Positions 6,227 to 13,151 of a DNA stretch of 13,381 bases are shown in pieces. The notes below the pieces were generated by a model, which did no database searches, was not told the origin of the DNA, and saw only the letters and a program-made list of their open reading frames with translations. The translations under genes were made by a program, and so were the position numbers. The stretch is from Treponema sp. (GTDB taxonomy: Bacteria; Spirochaetota; Spirochaetia; Treponematales; Breznakiellaceae), in NCBI GenBank assembly GCA_031255615.1, contig JAIRSD010000037.1, positions 1 through 13,381 of the forward strand, read 5' to 3'. The number at the start of each line of letters is the position of its first letter. Within the stretch, counting starts at the first letter, position 1.

Positions 6227-7267
6227 TTAAAACCCTAGCTTACTTAAAATAAGCTCTTTGTCAATGACCGGATAAGCGACAAGACTATCGGGATCGGTGT
6301 TTTCCCCGGCCACCCGGATCTCCCAATGCAGATGGGGGCCGGTGGCGAGCCCGGTGGCCCCGGACTTCCCGATTATTTCCCCGGCATCGAGGATCTGCCC
6401 CTCGGAAACGGCTATGCTGTCCAGATGGTAGTAGAGGGAATAGACTCCGGGAAGGTGCTCCAGAATCACCGAATTCCCCGTAACGATTCGGAACCGGGCC
6501 AGCACCACCCTTCCGCCGGCGCAGGCCCATACGGGGGTCCCGATGGGCACGCCGTAATCTACCCCGCCGTGGATGGACTGGCTGCGGCTGCCGTCGGTGT
6601 AGACGAATACCCGCCGGTCTCCAAAGAAGCTGGTCCGCCGGGTGGAATGAAGGGGGGGAATAAAGGGGCCGCCGCTGTACATATTCCCGCCCCCCCGGTT
6701 GAGAATGGCCCAAAGCTGTTCCGACTCCCTGGTTTTCTGCGGGTCCTCCTGGGTAAGGATGTCGGTGTTCGCCTGATCGAGGGGAATCTCCTCGGTAACG
6801 AAGGAACGATCCTCAATGTCCAGAAACAGATCCCCCAGGACCGCCGGCCCCGCCTCGATTCGGATCTGCGCCGGCCCGGAGCGGATCGTGGAAGGAACGC
6901 CCAGCAGGGCCGCCCAACAGGGGGGCTTCCCGTCGTCCGTTTCGGGGAAGGGAAAAAATGCCGCCCCCCTGAGCCGCCGCCCCCCGGCCACCAGGATCGC
7001 CCGGAGCGCGGTTCCCGGCGGGATCGGGCCGGCGAGGGCGACGGTCACGGGATCGCCGGGCCGGATACGATCCTGGATCAGGGCGAAACGGAGTTCCTTC
7101 TCCCCGGGGATCCGGTCCGCCGGAGGGGAATTCCGCGAGGCCGGCGCGGGATTTTGGGCGGCCAGGGAACAGGACAGGCAAAGCAGCAGGATCGCCCAGA
7201 ACCCCCGGAGGATCCGCCCTGCCGGGATCTTCCCCTCCCCGGCCCGCCGGCATCTTCCCCTCCTCAT
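6227..7267 (-). CDS. Secreted M23 family metallopeptidase (LytM/peptidoglycan endopeptidase type)
   Basis: This 346-aa protein has an unusually long Arg-rich N-terminus, a hydrophobic segment at about 24-37 and a likely cleavage site after S-L-A-A, so it should be exported to the periplasm. The C-terminal M23 domain is complete: His233 and Asp237 in I-H-G-G-V-D-Y-G, His281 in Y-Y-H-L-D, and His312/His314 in G-P-H-L-H-W-E. These form the usual zinc and catalytic site, so it is probably an active endopeptidase that cuts peptidoglycan cross-links. The region at about 50-160 looks like a beta-rich N-terminal domain. ATG at 7267 is chosen because it overlaps the recJ stop as ATGA, which implies translational coupling; a TTG 69 bases upstream is possible but unneeded. 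Linking cell-wall hydrolysis to recJ is not an obvious functional pairing and may only reflect co-transcription. Confidence 0.88.
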   Translation of the reverse strand: MRRGRCRRAGEGKIPAGRILRGFWAILLLCLSCSLAAQNPAPASRNSPPADRIPGEKELRFALIQDRIRPGDPVTVALAGPIPPGTALRAILVAGGRRLRGAAFFPFPETDDGKPPCWAALLGVPSTIRSGPAQIRIEAGPAVLGDLFLDIEDRSFVTEEIPLDQANTDILTQEDPQKTRESEQLWAILNRGGGNMYSGGPFIPPLHSTRRTSFFGDRRVFVYTDGSRSQSIHGGVDYGVPIGTPVWACAGGRVVLARFRIVTGNSVILEHLPGVYSLYYHLDSIAVSEGQILDAGEIIGKSGATGLATGPHLHWEIRVAGENTDPDSLVAYPVIDKELILSKLGF

Positions 7268-9423
7268 GCTTCCCCGGCCCCGGCGCGCCGCATATCGGTG
7301 ATAACAAGCTGGGGTTTCCCCTCTCCGTTGAACCAATTCCGGGTCATGGTAAAAACAAGGTCCACCGAATCGTGGAGATCAAATTCACCGGGCACCTTAT
7401 CCGCCGCCTGCCAGTACACCGCCGGCCAGCGGTAGCTTCCAATATCCAGGGTAAGTTTAACATGGCGGGCCCCGTTTTTCCCCATCAATCCGATGTCGGA
7501 GATCCGGGCGTTCCGGGTCATAAAAGTTAGAGGCCGGTTTTCCTCGCCGTAGGGTTCAAAAAGCTCCACAATGTCGATGATCTCCGCCGTCAAATACCGG
7601 GGGGGAAGCTCCGCATCAACCTGGATATTTTCCTCCGGGGAAGAGAATTCCATGGCCGCCGACAAGGTTTTAAGCCGTTCCAGGAATTCCTCCCAGCGGC
7701 CCCGCTCCATGCTGAAGCCCGCCGCGTAGTTGTGGCCCCCCCAGTCCATAAAAAGATCGGCGCACTGTTCCAGGAGGGGCCGCAGATCGTAGCCCTTGAT
7801 GGAACGGAAGGAACCGGAGGCGATTTCCCCCTCAAAGGATACCACCAGGGCCGGAACATTGAAGCGTTTTACCATCCGGTTGCCCATGATTCCCGTGATC
7901 CCCCGGTTGATATTCTCCCCAAAGGCCAGGGCCAGCCTGCCGTTAAAGCCTTCAAGCCCTGCCAGGGCCATGGGTTCGACGATGTTCCAAGAGTCCTCCC
8001 CCAGCTTCTTCCGTTCCTCGTTCAGGCCGATAAGTTCCGCCGCCAGCCGGTCCCGGACGGCGGGATCCTTCTCCAGCATCAAATGGACGGCGATCTCCGG
8101 TTTCCCCATCCTGTCCGCGGCGTTGAGGACCGGGCAGAGCTGCCAGGAAAGCTCCTTGCTCCCAAAACGGGTCCCCGCCAGCCCCAGCTTAAAGAGGAGT
8201 TCCGCGATTCCCGGACGGGGCTTCACCCTGATGGACTCGATGCCCCCTTTGACGATGATCCGGTTTTCGTCCAGCAGGGGTACAATGTCCGCTATGGTTC
8301 CCAGGCTCGCGAGTTGCAGGCCCTCCGCGTCCTCCGGCGTCCAGAGTTTTTCCCGCTTCCGGACAAAGGAAATGAACAGGTTAAGGAAAACGTCCAGTTC
8401 GGTGATTTCCCCCGGCGAGTAGCGGGCCAGCCGGGATTCCTCCCGAAGCCGCAGAAGACTCTGCCCATGGCTCCGGGGTATCTCCTTGCCAATCTCCGGG
8501 GCCATATCCAGCATGGAAATTTCCACCCCCGCGCCGAAGATCCGCCCCAGAATTTTGCTTTGCAGGGGGACGTCCCAAGCCAGGATCTGCTGGCCCTCCA
8601 GAAAGGAGGGAAGCCGGGTGTCGGTGATTCGGACCATGCCGGGAACTATGGTTTCGGTAAGTTTCCCCGTCACCGCCAGGTTCCGCAGCTTCACCCCCTC
8701 GACGATCCATGCGTCGTTGAGGGGGCGGACGTTGAGAAGGGCGATGTCCTGATCGTAGAAGCTGCTCTTTACGGCAAAACGCAGGGCGCAGACCAGCTTA
8801 AAGGCCACCCCGCAGCCGGCAAGTTCCCGGAAAGCATAGCCCGTATTCTGTTCGGCGGGGGCGATTTTAGGATTGACGATGGCGTAGGCCGGGGGCAGAT
8901 CCTCCGGCGAGTTTCCCGGGGGATTGTGGTGGTCCGTAACGATAACGTCCACCCCCAATTCGTTGGCCCGCCGGATCTCCTGGACGCTGTAGACGCCGCA
9001 GTCCACGGTGATGATAAGGGTCCCCGCGTTGGCGGCGAATTCCTCCACCACCCGGAGGGAAAGGCCGAAGGGTTCCCCCGCTTTGCCCTGGAAGATCCGC
9101 CAGTCAACATCCAGCCCCAGGGCGGCAAGGCAATCGTAAACCAGCACCGTGCTGGTAATGCCGTCCACATCCTTGTCTCCAAAGACGAGGACCCGTTCCC
9201 CCTCTTCCCTGGCGTTGAGGATCCGGCTTACCGCGTCCTCCATGCCGGGAAGTTCAAAGGGATTACGGAGATACCGGGGGTCGTGTTCCAGAAAATATTG
9301 GATCGCCTCCCCGCTGGTCAGCCCCCGGCGGCCCAAAATGGAAGCGGTAATAGGGCCGCAATGATATTTGGCGTCCAGGTTTTTAACCAGTTCCCCCGCA
9401 ATGTCCCGTTTTTCCCATTTCAT
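7264..9423 (-). CDS. recJ: Single-stranded-DNA-specific exonuclease RecJ (enlarged)
   Basis: RecJ degrades single-stranded DNA 5' to 3' in RecF-pathway recombination and repair. The 719-aa protein has the DHH motifs D-K-D-V-D-G (83-88), D-C-G (141-143) and T-D-H-H-N-P (163-168). It also has N-A-A-D-R-M-G (434-440), the DHHA1 motif G-G-H-N-Y-A-A-G-F (562-570) and a C-terminal OB-like region (about 600-719). It is longer than typical RecJ (about 570 aa) because roughly 160 extra residues (about 212-368) separate the A-G-x-G-V-A-F-K segment from L-G-T-I-A-D-I-V-P-L (374-383). In that latter motif, the Asp usual in D-L-V-A-L-G-T appears as Gln370. ATG at 9423 is chosen because CAGGA lies about seven bases upstream and the conserved N-terminus begins there; an in-frame 35-codon extension looks unrelated. 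The stop codon overlaps the M23 start. The first gene of its unit, it has a 285-nt structured leader region upstream. Confidence 0.93.
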   Translation of the reverse strand: MKWEKRDIAGELVKNLDAKYHCGPITASILGRRGLTSGEAIQYFLEHDPRYLRNPFELPGMEDAVSRILNAREEGERVLVFGDKDVDGITSTVLVYDCLAALGLDVDWRIFQGKAGEPFGLSLRVVEEFAANAGTLIITVDCGVYSVQEIRRANELGVDVIVTDHHNPPGNSPEDLPPAYAIVNPKIAPAEQNTGYAFRELAGCGVAFKLVCALRFAVKSSFYDQDIALLNVRPLNDAWIVEGVKLRNLAVTGKLTETIVPGMVRITDTRLPSFLEGQQILAWDVPLQSKILGRIFGAGVEISMLDMAPEIGKEIPRSHGQSLLRLREESRLARYSPGEITELDVFLNLFISFVRKREKLWTPEDAEGLQLASLGTIADIVPLLDENRIIVKGGIESIRVKPRPGIAELLFKLGLAGTRFGSKELSWQLCPVLNAADRMGKPEIAVHLMLEKDPAVRDRLAAELIGLNEERKKLGEDSWNIVEPMALAGLEGFNGRLALAFGENINRGITGIMGNRMVKRFNVPALVVSFEGEIASGSFRSIKGYDLRPLLEQCADLFMDWGGHNYAAGFSMERGRWEEFLERLKTLSAAMEFSSPEENIQVDAELPPRYLTAEIIDIVELFEPYGEENRPLTFMTRNARISDIGLMGKNGARHVKLTLDIGSYRWPAVYWQAADKVPGEFDLHDSVDLVFTMTRNWFNGEGKPQLVITDMRRAGAGEA

Positions 9424-9528
9424 ATATATTCCTGAGGCTTTTCCCAAAACCTTAATGTTTGGCAAAGCCGGTTTGAATTTAGAGGAACAGGCAGGCCCGC
9501 GACCGCCTCTTCCAAAGCCAATCCCCAC

Positions 9529-9600
9529 ACCGGCCGGGTTTTGGGGCCGGTACCTCTTACACTCCAGGATTCGCCGGGCGAACTACGGCTCGCCAGAACA
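9529..9600 (-). other. Structured leader region between the phosphorylase gene and recJ
   Basis: The 285-nt gap 9424-9708 contains no recognisable gene, tRNA or copy of the mosaic repeat. The hairpin ACCGGCC/GGCCGGT occupies 9529-9535/9545-9551. On the minus strand GGCGA (9594-9590), TTCGCC (9582-9577) and GGCGAA (9575-9570) follow in order, so the middle element can pair with either flank. A further hairpin, GCCGCC/GGCGGC at 9644-9658, sits about 50 nt beyond the phosphorylase stop and might be its 3' end, though no U-run follows. No convincing recJ promoter was identified. Confidence 0.4.
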
Positions 9601-9708
9601 CGGAGGAATGGATAACGCCCCCTGTCCCCGCCCTTCAACGCCCGCCGCCTTTGGCGGCTTCGCGGTGCATGCCTTGCATCCGCAGGCCCGGCCTTTTATC
9701 TTGGCAAA

Positions 9709-11040
9709 CTACCGGATAATCTCTTTCAGAATGAGCGGGGCCGGCGCCGGGGGGCTTTCGGCGTAGTCCAGCGCCGCCGCCAGGCCGGGAAGCGCCCCCG
9801 CCAGGCCCGGCTGATCCTTTCCCCAGACCGTCATCACCAGGTCCCCGGCGCTGACCCGTCCGTCTTTCCGGTGGAATTCGATACCCGCAACGGGGCTGAC
9901 GGTCTCGTCGCTGCGGTTCCGGCCAACGCCCAGGCCCACGGCGGCGCGGCCCACCTTCCACGCATCTATCCGGGAAATATAGCCCTCCCGGGAGGCCCGA
10001 ATCTCCCCCCGGCAGGGGGAGCGATAGTTCCCCAGCATGGCAAGGAAACGCTCCCGGTCTCCCCCCTGGCTCTCGATGTTCCGCAAAAAGAGTTCCCGGG
10101 GCTTCCCGCTTTTAAGGGCCTCCACGCAGCGTTCCCGCCCCTCGGCGGCGCCGGCGGCCCGGCCCCCCAGCATGAGCATCCGGGCCCCCAGTTCCAGGGT
10201 TACTTCCATGAGATCGGCGGAACCCGCCGGCCCCTGCCCGTCCTCCCACGCCGCCGGGTCCAGGCAGGCGTAACATTCCTCGACCTCAAGGAAATTCCCC
10301 ACCATGCGGCCCAGGGGCCGGTCCATGCAGGTAAGCAAGGCGATGATCCTGAGCCCCAGGGCCGCGCCGGTATCCACCAGGGAGCGGGCCAGCTTTTCCG
10401 CCGCCGCCGGGTCCTGCATAAAAGCCCCGGCGCCGTATTTTACATCCAGGACCAGGGATTCCGTCCCTTCGGCCTTTTTTTTGGAAAGAATACTGGCGGT
10501 GATAAGGGGGATGGATTCCACCGTAGCGGTAACATCCCGCAGGGCGTAAAGCAGCCGGTCGGCGGGGGCCGTGTCTTTGGTCTGCCCCGCCATGGCAAAG
10601 CCGTCCCGGGCCAGAATTTCCCGGAATTCGGCGGGGCCCAGGCTGGTGCGGTAGCCGGGGATGGATTCCAGCTTGTCCAGGGTGCCCCCGGTATGGCCCA
10701 GGGCCCGCCCGGACATCATGGGGTCCCGAATCCCCAGACTTGCCGCCAGGGGGGCCAGGATCAGGCTGGTCTTGTCCCCCACGCCGCCGGTGGAATGTTT
10801 GTCCACCAGGGGGCCGGGGATGCCGGAAAGGTCCATCCGCCCCCCGGAATCCAGCATGACCGTGGTAAGGGCCGCCGTTTCCTCCGCCGTCATGCCCCGG
10901 AAAAAGACCGCCATGGCCCAAGCCGCCGCCTGGTAATCGGGAATCGTCCCCGCCGTAAAGCCGTTGATGAAAAAGGCGATTTCCTCCCGGGAAAGCTCCC
11001 CGCCGTCCCGCTTCGTCGTGATAATGTCTACCGCCCGCAT
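9709..11040 (-). CDS. deoA: Thymidine / pyrimidine-nucleoside phosphorylase
   Basis: This 443-aa enzyme reversibly cleaves thymidine or related pyrimidine nucleosides with phosphate, giving the free base and (deoxy)ribose 1-phosphate, in cytoplasmic nucleoside salvage. The family signature S-G-R-A-L-G-H-T-G-G-T-L-D-K-L-E lies at 110-125 and the phosphate-binding K-H-S-T-G-G-V-G-D-K-T-S at 81-92. Arg168, Ser183 and Lys187 match the known pyrimidine-contact residues of the E. coli enzyme. Length agrees with DeoA (440 aa). The G-R-x-L-G-H version of the signature resembles thymidine phosphorylase more than the broader Bacillus-type Pdp, but specificity cannot be settled from sequence. ATG at 11040 has GGAGAA a few bases upstream and lies ten bases after the recO stop. 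It is the last gene of the GH5-recO-deoA unit. Confidence 0.95.
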   Translation of the reverse strand: MRAVDIITTKRDGGELSREEIAFFINGFTAGTIPDYQAAAWAMAVFFRGMTAEETAALTTVMLDSGGRMDLSGIPGPLVDKHSTGGVGDKTSLILAPLAASLGIRDPMMSGRALGHTGGTLDKLESIPGYRTSLGPAEFREILARDGFAMAGQTKDTAPADRLLYALRDVTATVESIPLITASILSKKKAEGTESLVLDVKYGAGAFMQDPAAAEKLARSLVDTGAALGLRIIALLTCMDRPLGRMVGNFLEVEECYACLDPAAWEDGQGPAGSADLMEVTLELGARMLMLGGRAAGAAEGRERCVEALKSGKPRELFLRNIESQGGDRERFLAMLGNYRSPCRGEIRASREGYISRIDAWKVGRAAVGLGVGRNRSDETVSPVAGIEFHRKDGRVSAGDLVMTVWGKDQPGLAGALPGLAAALDYAESPPAPAPLILKEIIR

Positions 11041-11050
11041 CGGTTCTCCG

Positions 11051-11794
11051 CTAAAAATTCCAACTGGGAAGCTCTTTCCCCAGGATTCCCGCCATCAAGG
11101 CCGCCGCCGCCGTCCTTGCCTGGGCCAGGGAGACGCCGTCCGCCGTTACCCGCTCAAGCCGGGCGGGTTCCGTGCCTTCGGCTGCCAAAAGCCAGCGCCG
11201 GGCCCCGGCGTTCAGGGGCAGGAAGCGATTCCCCGGCCCGGATTCGCGGCTGAATTCTCCTTCCTGGCGGTCGAACCATAGTAATTCATCGGAAGGGGCT
11301 TCACAAGGGCGGTTCCGCCGGAGCGGAGGCCCCGCCAAACCGGGCCGCAGTCCCAGGAATCCCGCCCAGTTCCACAAAAATTGGGTAAAGATCCGGCCCG
11401 CCGCCTCTCCGCCGGCCTCCGCCAGGGCGTCCAGGCTTGATTCCGCCAGGTCCAGGGCCCCTTCCCAGTTTCCCCCGCCCCCGTGGGAGGCCAGAATCGT
11501 ATCCGCTACGGCCCCCGCCGCCATAGCCCGCTCGTAGAGTTCCCGCAGGCCGGGCCGCCAGGATCTTACGTCAAAGTCGTTCACCCGCCGGGAATCCCGC
11601 ACCGGGTCCAGGTAGTAGTACAAGGTCCCCGAATGGAAGGGGGAAACGTGGGCCCGGAGCCTGCTCTTGGGGCCCCCGTAAACCGCGGCCCGCAGGATGC
11701 CCTCGGCGGCGCTGAGGAACCACGCCTCCCGGTTGGATTCTCCAAAGGGGGCGGTTTTAAGCGCCAGGGCCCGGCAGATAAAGGTCCGGGGCAT
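11051..11794 (-). CDS. recO: DNA repair protein RecO
   Basis: RecO helps load RecA onto SSB-coated single strands and anneals complementary strands in the RecF pathway. The 247-aa protein starts with an OB-fold pattern: R-A-L-A-L-K-T-A-P-F-G-E-S-N-R-E near 8-23, then Y-G-G-P-K-S-R-L-R at 39-47 and P-F-H-S-G-T-L-Y-Y-Y at 52-61. A helical C-terminal region follows, with F-L-W-N-W-A-G-F-L-G-L-R-P at 139-151. The zinc-binding cysteine cluster of many RecO proteins is missing; only Cys164 remains in that area, which is also true of zinc-free members. ATG at 11794 shares one base with the TAA of the GH5 gene (TAATG), so the two are probably translationally coupled. The sequence is divergent, and the call rests on the N-terminal pattern, length and layout. 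The other RecF-pathway gene here, recJ, lies two genes downstream. Confidence 0.8.
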   Translation of the reverse strand: MPRTFICRALALKTAPFGESNREAWFLSAAEGILRAAVYGGPKSRLRAHVSPFHSGTLYYYLDPVRDSRRVNDFDVRSWRPGLRELYERAMAAGAVADTILASHGGGGNWEGALDLAESSLDALAEAGGEAAGRIFTQFLWNWAGFLGLRPGLAGPPLRRNRPCEAPSDELLWFDRQEGEFSRESGPGNRFLPLNAGARRWLLAAEGTEPARLERVTADGVSLAQARTAAAALMAGILGKELPSWNF

Positions 11795-12843
11795 TAGGAC
11801 GGCAGATGCAGCCCCAGGGCGCCGATGATGGCCGGATCCAGATCCTCCGGTATCCTTCCCCCCTCGCTGGTTTTGAACACCCCAAAGGCGCTGTCCCATT
11901 CCCAAATGGTCCAGGGAATATCCAGGGAATCGAAGATTCCGATCACCCTTTGATGCCAGCGGACCCGGTCTTCCGGGAGGGCGGTCTTCATGTAGACCCC
12001 GAATTCCCCGCAGAACACCGGAACGCCGCGCCGGTTGGCGGCCTGAACCGCCTCGGCGATACGATTCTCCATGGTTTCCTGCGCGGAGAGCTTCTCATAG
12101 GCGGCGAATACCTCTTTGTAATGGGTGCCCCGCAGATCTTCCGGCAAGGCGGGCATCCGGGCGGGGTCCCAGGGGAAGGGGAAGCCCCGCAGGTTTGTTA
12201 AAGGTATGGTATCCCAGGCGTTGCCCTGATGGGTGAATACATGGGGATCGTAGTAGTGGAAGGTGTAGATAAGATTTTTATCCGGGTATTCGGGGATAGC
12301 CTCCAGGCTGCCGATGGAATTGTAGTTGGTCCCCCCCACAATGATAGTATGTTTGGCATCCTGTTCCCGGATGGATTCGATGACCCTTCCCTGGATCGCC
12401 CCCCATTTTTCATCGCTTATCCCGTGCGGTTCGTTGAAGATCTCATACATGATAAGGGGGCCGCGATCCTTGCAGCGGCCCGCAAGCTGGGTCCAGACCT
12501 TGCAAAGCGCCTCCTCCAGATCCTCGTCCTCTCCGTCGGGAATCTTGTTGTTAAAGGTGTGGTTGTCCAGAAGCAGGTAGAGCCCCGCGTCCTCCGCCCA
12601 GTCCAGCACCCTGTCCAGATACTTGAGATAGAGGGGATCCAGAGTCCATGCCGGCCTGCCGGTAGAGAAATCGTTGCTCCGCATGGGAAGCCGGATATGA
12701 TCAACCCCCAGGGCCTTGACCCTTTCGAAATCTTCCCTGCCGTACTTATCCGCGGGAATGTCCTTTACCGCCCGGAATTCAAACCACCGGGAAAAATTAA
12801 AACCCCGCTTAAAGGGGGGCTTTACCGCCAGTTTTTCCTGCAT
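11794..12843 (-). CDS. Cytoplasmic glycoside hydrolase family 5 (endoglucanase/mannanase-like)
   Basis: This 349-aa TIM-barrel enzyme should hydrolyse beta-1,4-linked glucan or mannan chains with retention. The GH5 motifs are intact: I-R-L-P at 50-53, D-N-H at 93-95, the acid/base Glu138 in E-I-F-N-E-P-H, His196 in T-F-H-Y-Y-D-P, the nucleophile Glu280 in F-C-G-E-F-G-V-Y, and an aromatic W-T-I-W-E-W near 311-316. There is no signal peptide, carbohydrate-binding module or dockerin, so it acts on imported oligosaccharides, unlike typical secreted cellulases. Exact specificity (cellodextrin, xyloglucan or mannan) cannot be read. It is the first gene of an operon with recO and deoA. AAGGAGG lies six bases before the ATG and an extended -10 promoter just upstream. 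The pairing of a sugar hydrolase with repair and salvage genes is unusual. Confidence 0.9.
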   Translation of the reverse strand: MQEKLAVKPPFKRGFNFSRWFEFRAVKDIPADKYGREDFERVKALGVDHIRLPMRSNDFSTGRPAWTLDPLYLKYLDRVLDWAEDAGLYLLLDNHTFNNKIPDGEDEDLEEALCKVWTQLAGRCKDRGPLIMYEIFNEPHGISDEKWGAIQGRVIESIREQDAKHTIIVGGTNYNSIGSLEAIPEYPDKNLIYTFHYYDPHVFTHQGNAWDTIPLTNLRGFPFPWDPARMPALPEDLRGTHYKEVFAAYEKLSAQETMENRIAEAVQAANRRGVPVFCGEFGVYMKTALPEDRVRWHQRVIGIFDSLDIPWTIWEWDSAFGVFKTSEGGRIPEDLDPAIIGALGLHLPS

Positions 12844-12849
12844 ACTGGT

Positions 12850-12875
12850 CCTCCTTGCACTGGGCTACTATACCA
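12850..12875 (-). promoter_or_regulatory. Promoter and ribosome site of the GH5-recO-deoA operon
   Basis: On the minus strand TGGTATAGT (12875-12867) is an extended -10 element: a TGn motif directly before TATAGT. The -35 region at 17 bp spacing is weak, as is common for extended -10 promoters. Transcription would start near 12860, giving a leader of under 20 nt. That leader contains AAGGAGG (12856-12850), a consensus Shine-Dalgarno six bases from the ATG. Confidence 0.7.
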
Positions 12876-12898
12876 CATTTCAGCGGCCATGGGGCGGT

Positions 12899-12913
12899 CC
12901 GCGGAATTCGCGG
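12899..12913. promoter_or_regulatory. Inverted repeat just upstream of the GH5 promoter
   Basis: The half sites CCGCG (12899-12903) and CGCGG (12909-12913) flank GAATT. The centre lies about 45 bp upstream of the inferred start site, a position suited to an activator or a repressor. No regulator gene is present to support this. Confidence 0.3.
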
Positions 12914-12937
12914 TCTAAAAATGTTAAATGCCGGACT

Positions 12938-13135
12938 CCGCGTATCGAATGGAGGGGCGCATCCCCGGCTTCGCCGGGGACCGGGCTATCCAGGGCTGCG
13001 CTGCGCTCCGGCCCCGCCTGCGGCGTGGCTGCTTCGCACCCTTCCTATCCCTTGCGCGGGCGAAAGCCGTACCGTCTTTCGCTTTCGCTGTGCTCCGCCC
13101 TTTCCGGCGGCTGCGGATACAGGGGGTCCCTATAG
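12938..13135 (-). repeat. Structured mosaic intergenic repeat, copy B (type I)
   Basis: Read on the minus strand, this copy holds GCGGAGCA (13098-13091), stem H1 (13082-13076/13066-13060), block I (13058-13045) and an H2 region whose outer pairs are 13042-13035 with 13000-12992. Block II (12991-12981), stem H3 GCCGG-type (12979-12963), ATGCGCCC (12962-12955) and GATACGCGG (12946-12938) follow. The H2 segment is clearly related to that of copy A, including GGGTGCG near its start and CGCAGCCC near its end. Copies B and C fill 12938-13381 and no gene is seen there. The upper boundary is approximate. Confidence 0.85.
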
Positions 13136-13137
13136 TG

Positions 13138-13151
13138 CGGCATATATGCCG
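13138..13151. repeat. 14-bp perfect palindrome between repeat copies B and C
   Basis: CGGCATATATGCCG is a perfect palindrome with an AT-rich centre. It sits at the junction of the two oppositely oriented repeat copies. TATAGT lies next to it on the plus strand (13131-13136), but no coding region follows. Confidence 0.6.

Noticed and set aside
7732..9435. Plus-strand open frame of 567 aa antisense to recJ, and similar ones at 2055-3296 and 9871-11253
   Set aside because: GC-rich coding DNA leaves the antisense frame open. The opposite strand encodes clear RecJ, beta-mannosidase and phosphorylase proteins with intact motifs, and the antisense products are low-complexity Gly/Pro/Val-rich.
9424..9528. 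35-codon N-terminal extension of RecJ
   Set aside because: The Gly/Arg-rich leader does not resemble RecJ, while ATG at 9423 has a proper ribosome site and precedes the conserved sequence.
9529..9600. tRNA gene
   Set aside because: The stems do not form a cloverleaf and no T-loop or acceptor end matches. No tRNA was recognised in any gap of the window.
9420..9638. 72-aa minus-strand frame between the phosphorylase gene and recJ
   Set aside because: It ends at the recJ start, covers hairpins, and shows no family pattern or good ribosome site. It is kept only as structured intergenic sequence.
11795..11905. 37-codon N-terminal extension of RecO into the GH5 gene
   Set aside because: The TAATG overlap start places the OB-fold pattern at the N-terminus. 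The extension would overlap the GH5 coding sequence and has no RecO character.
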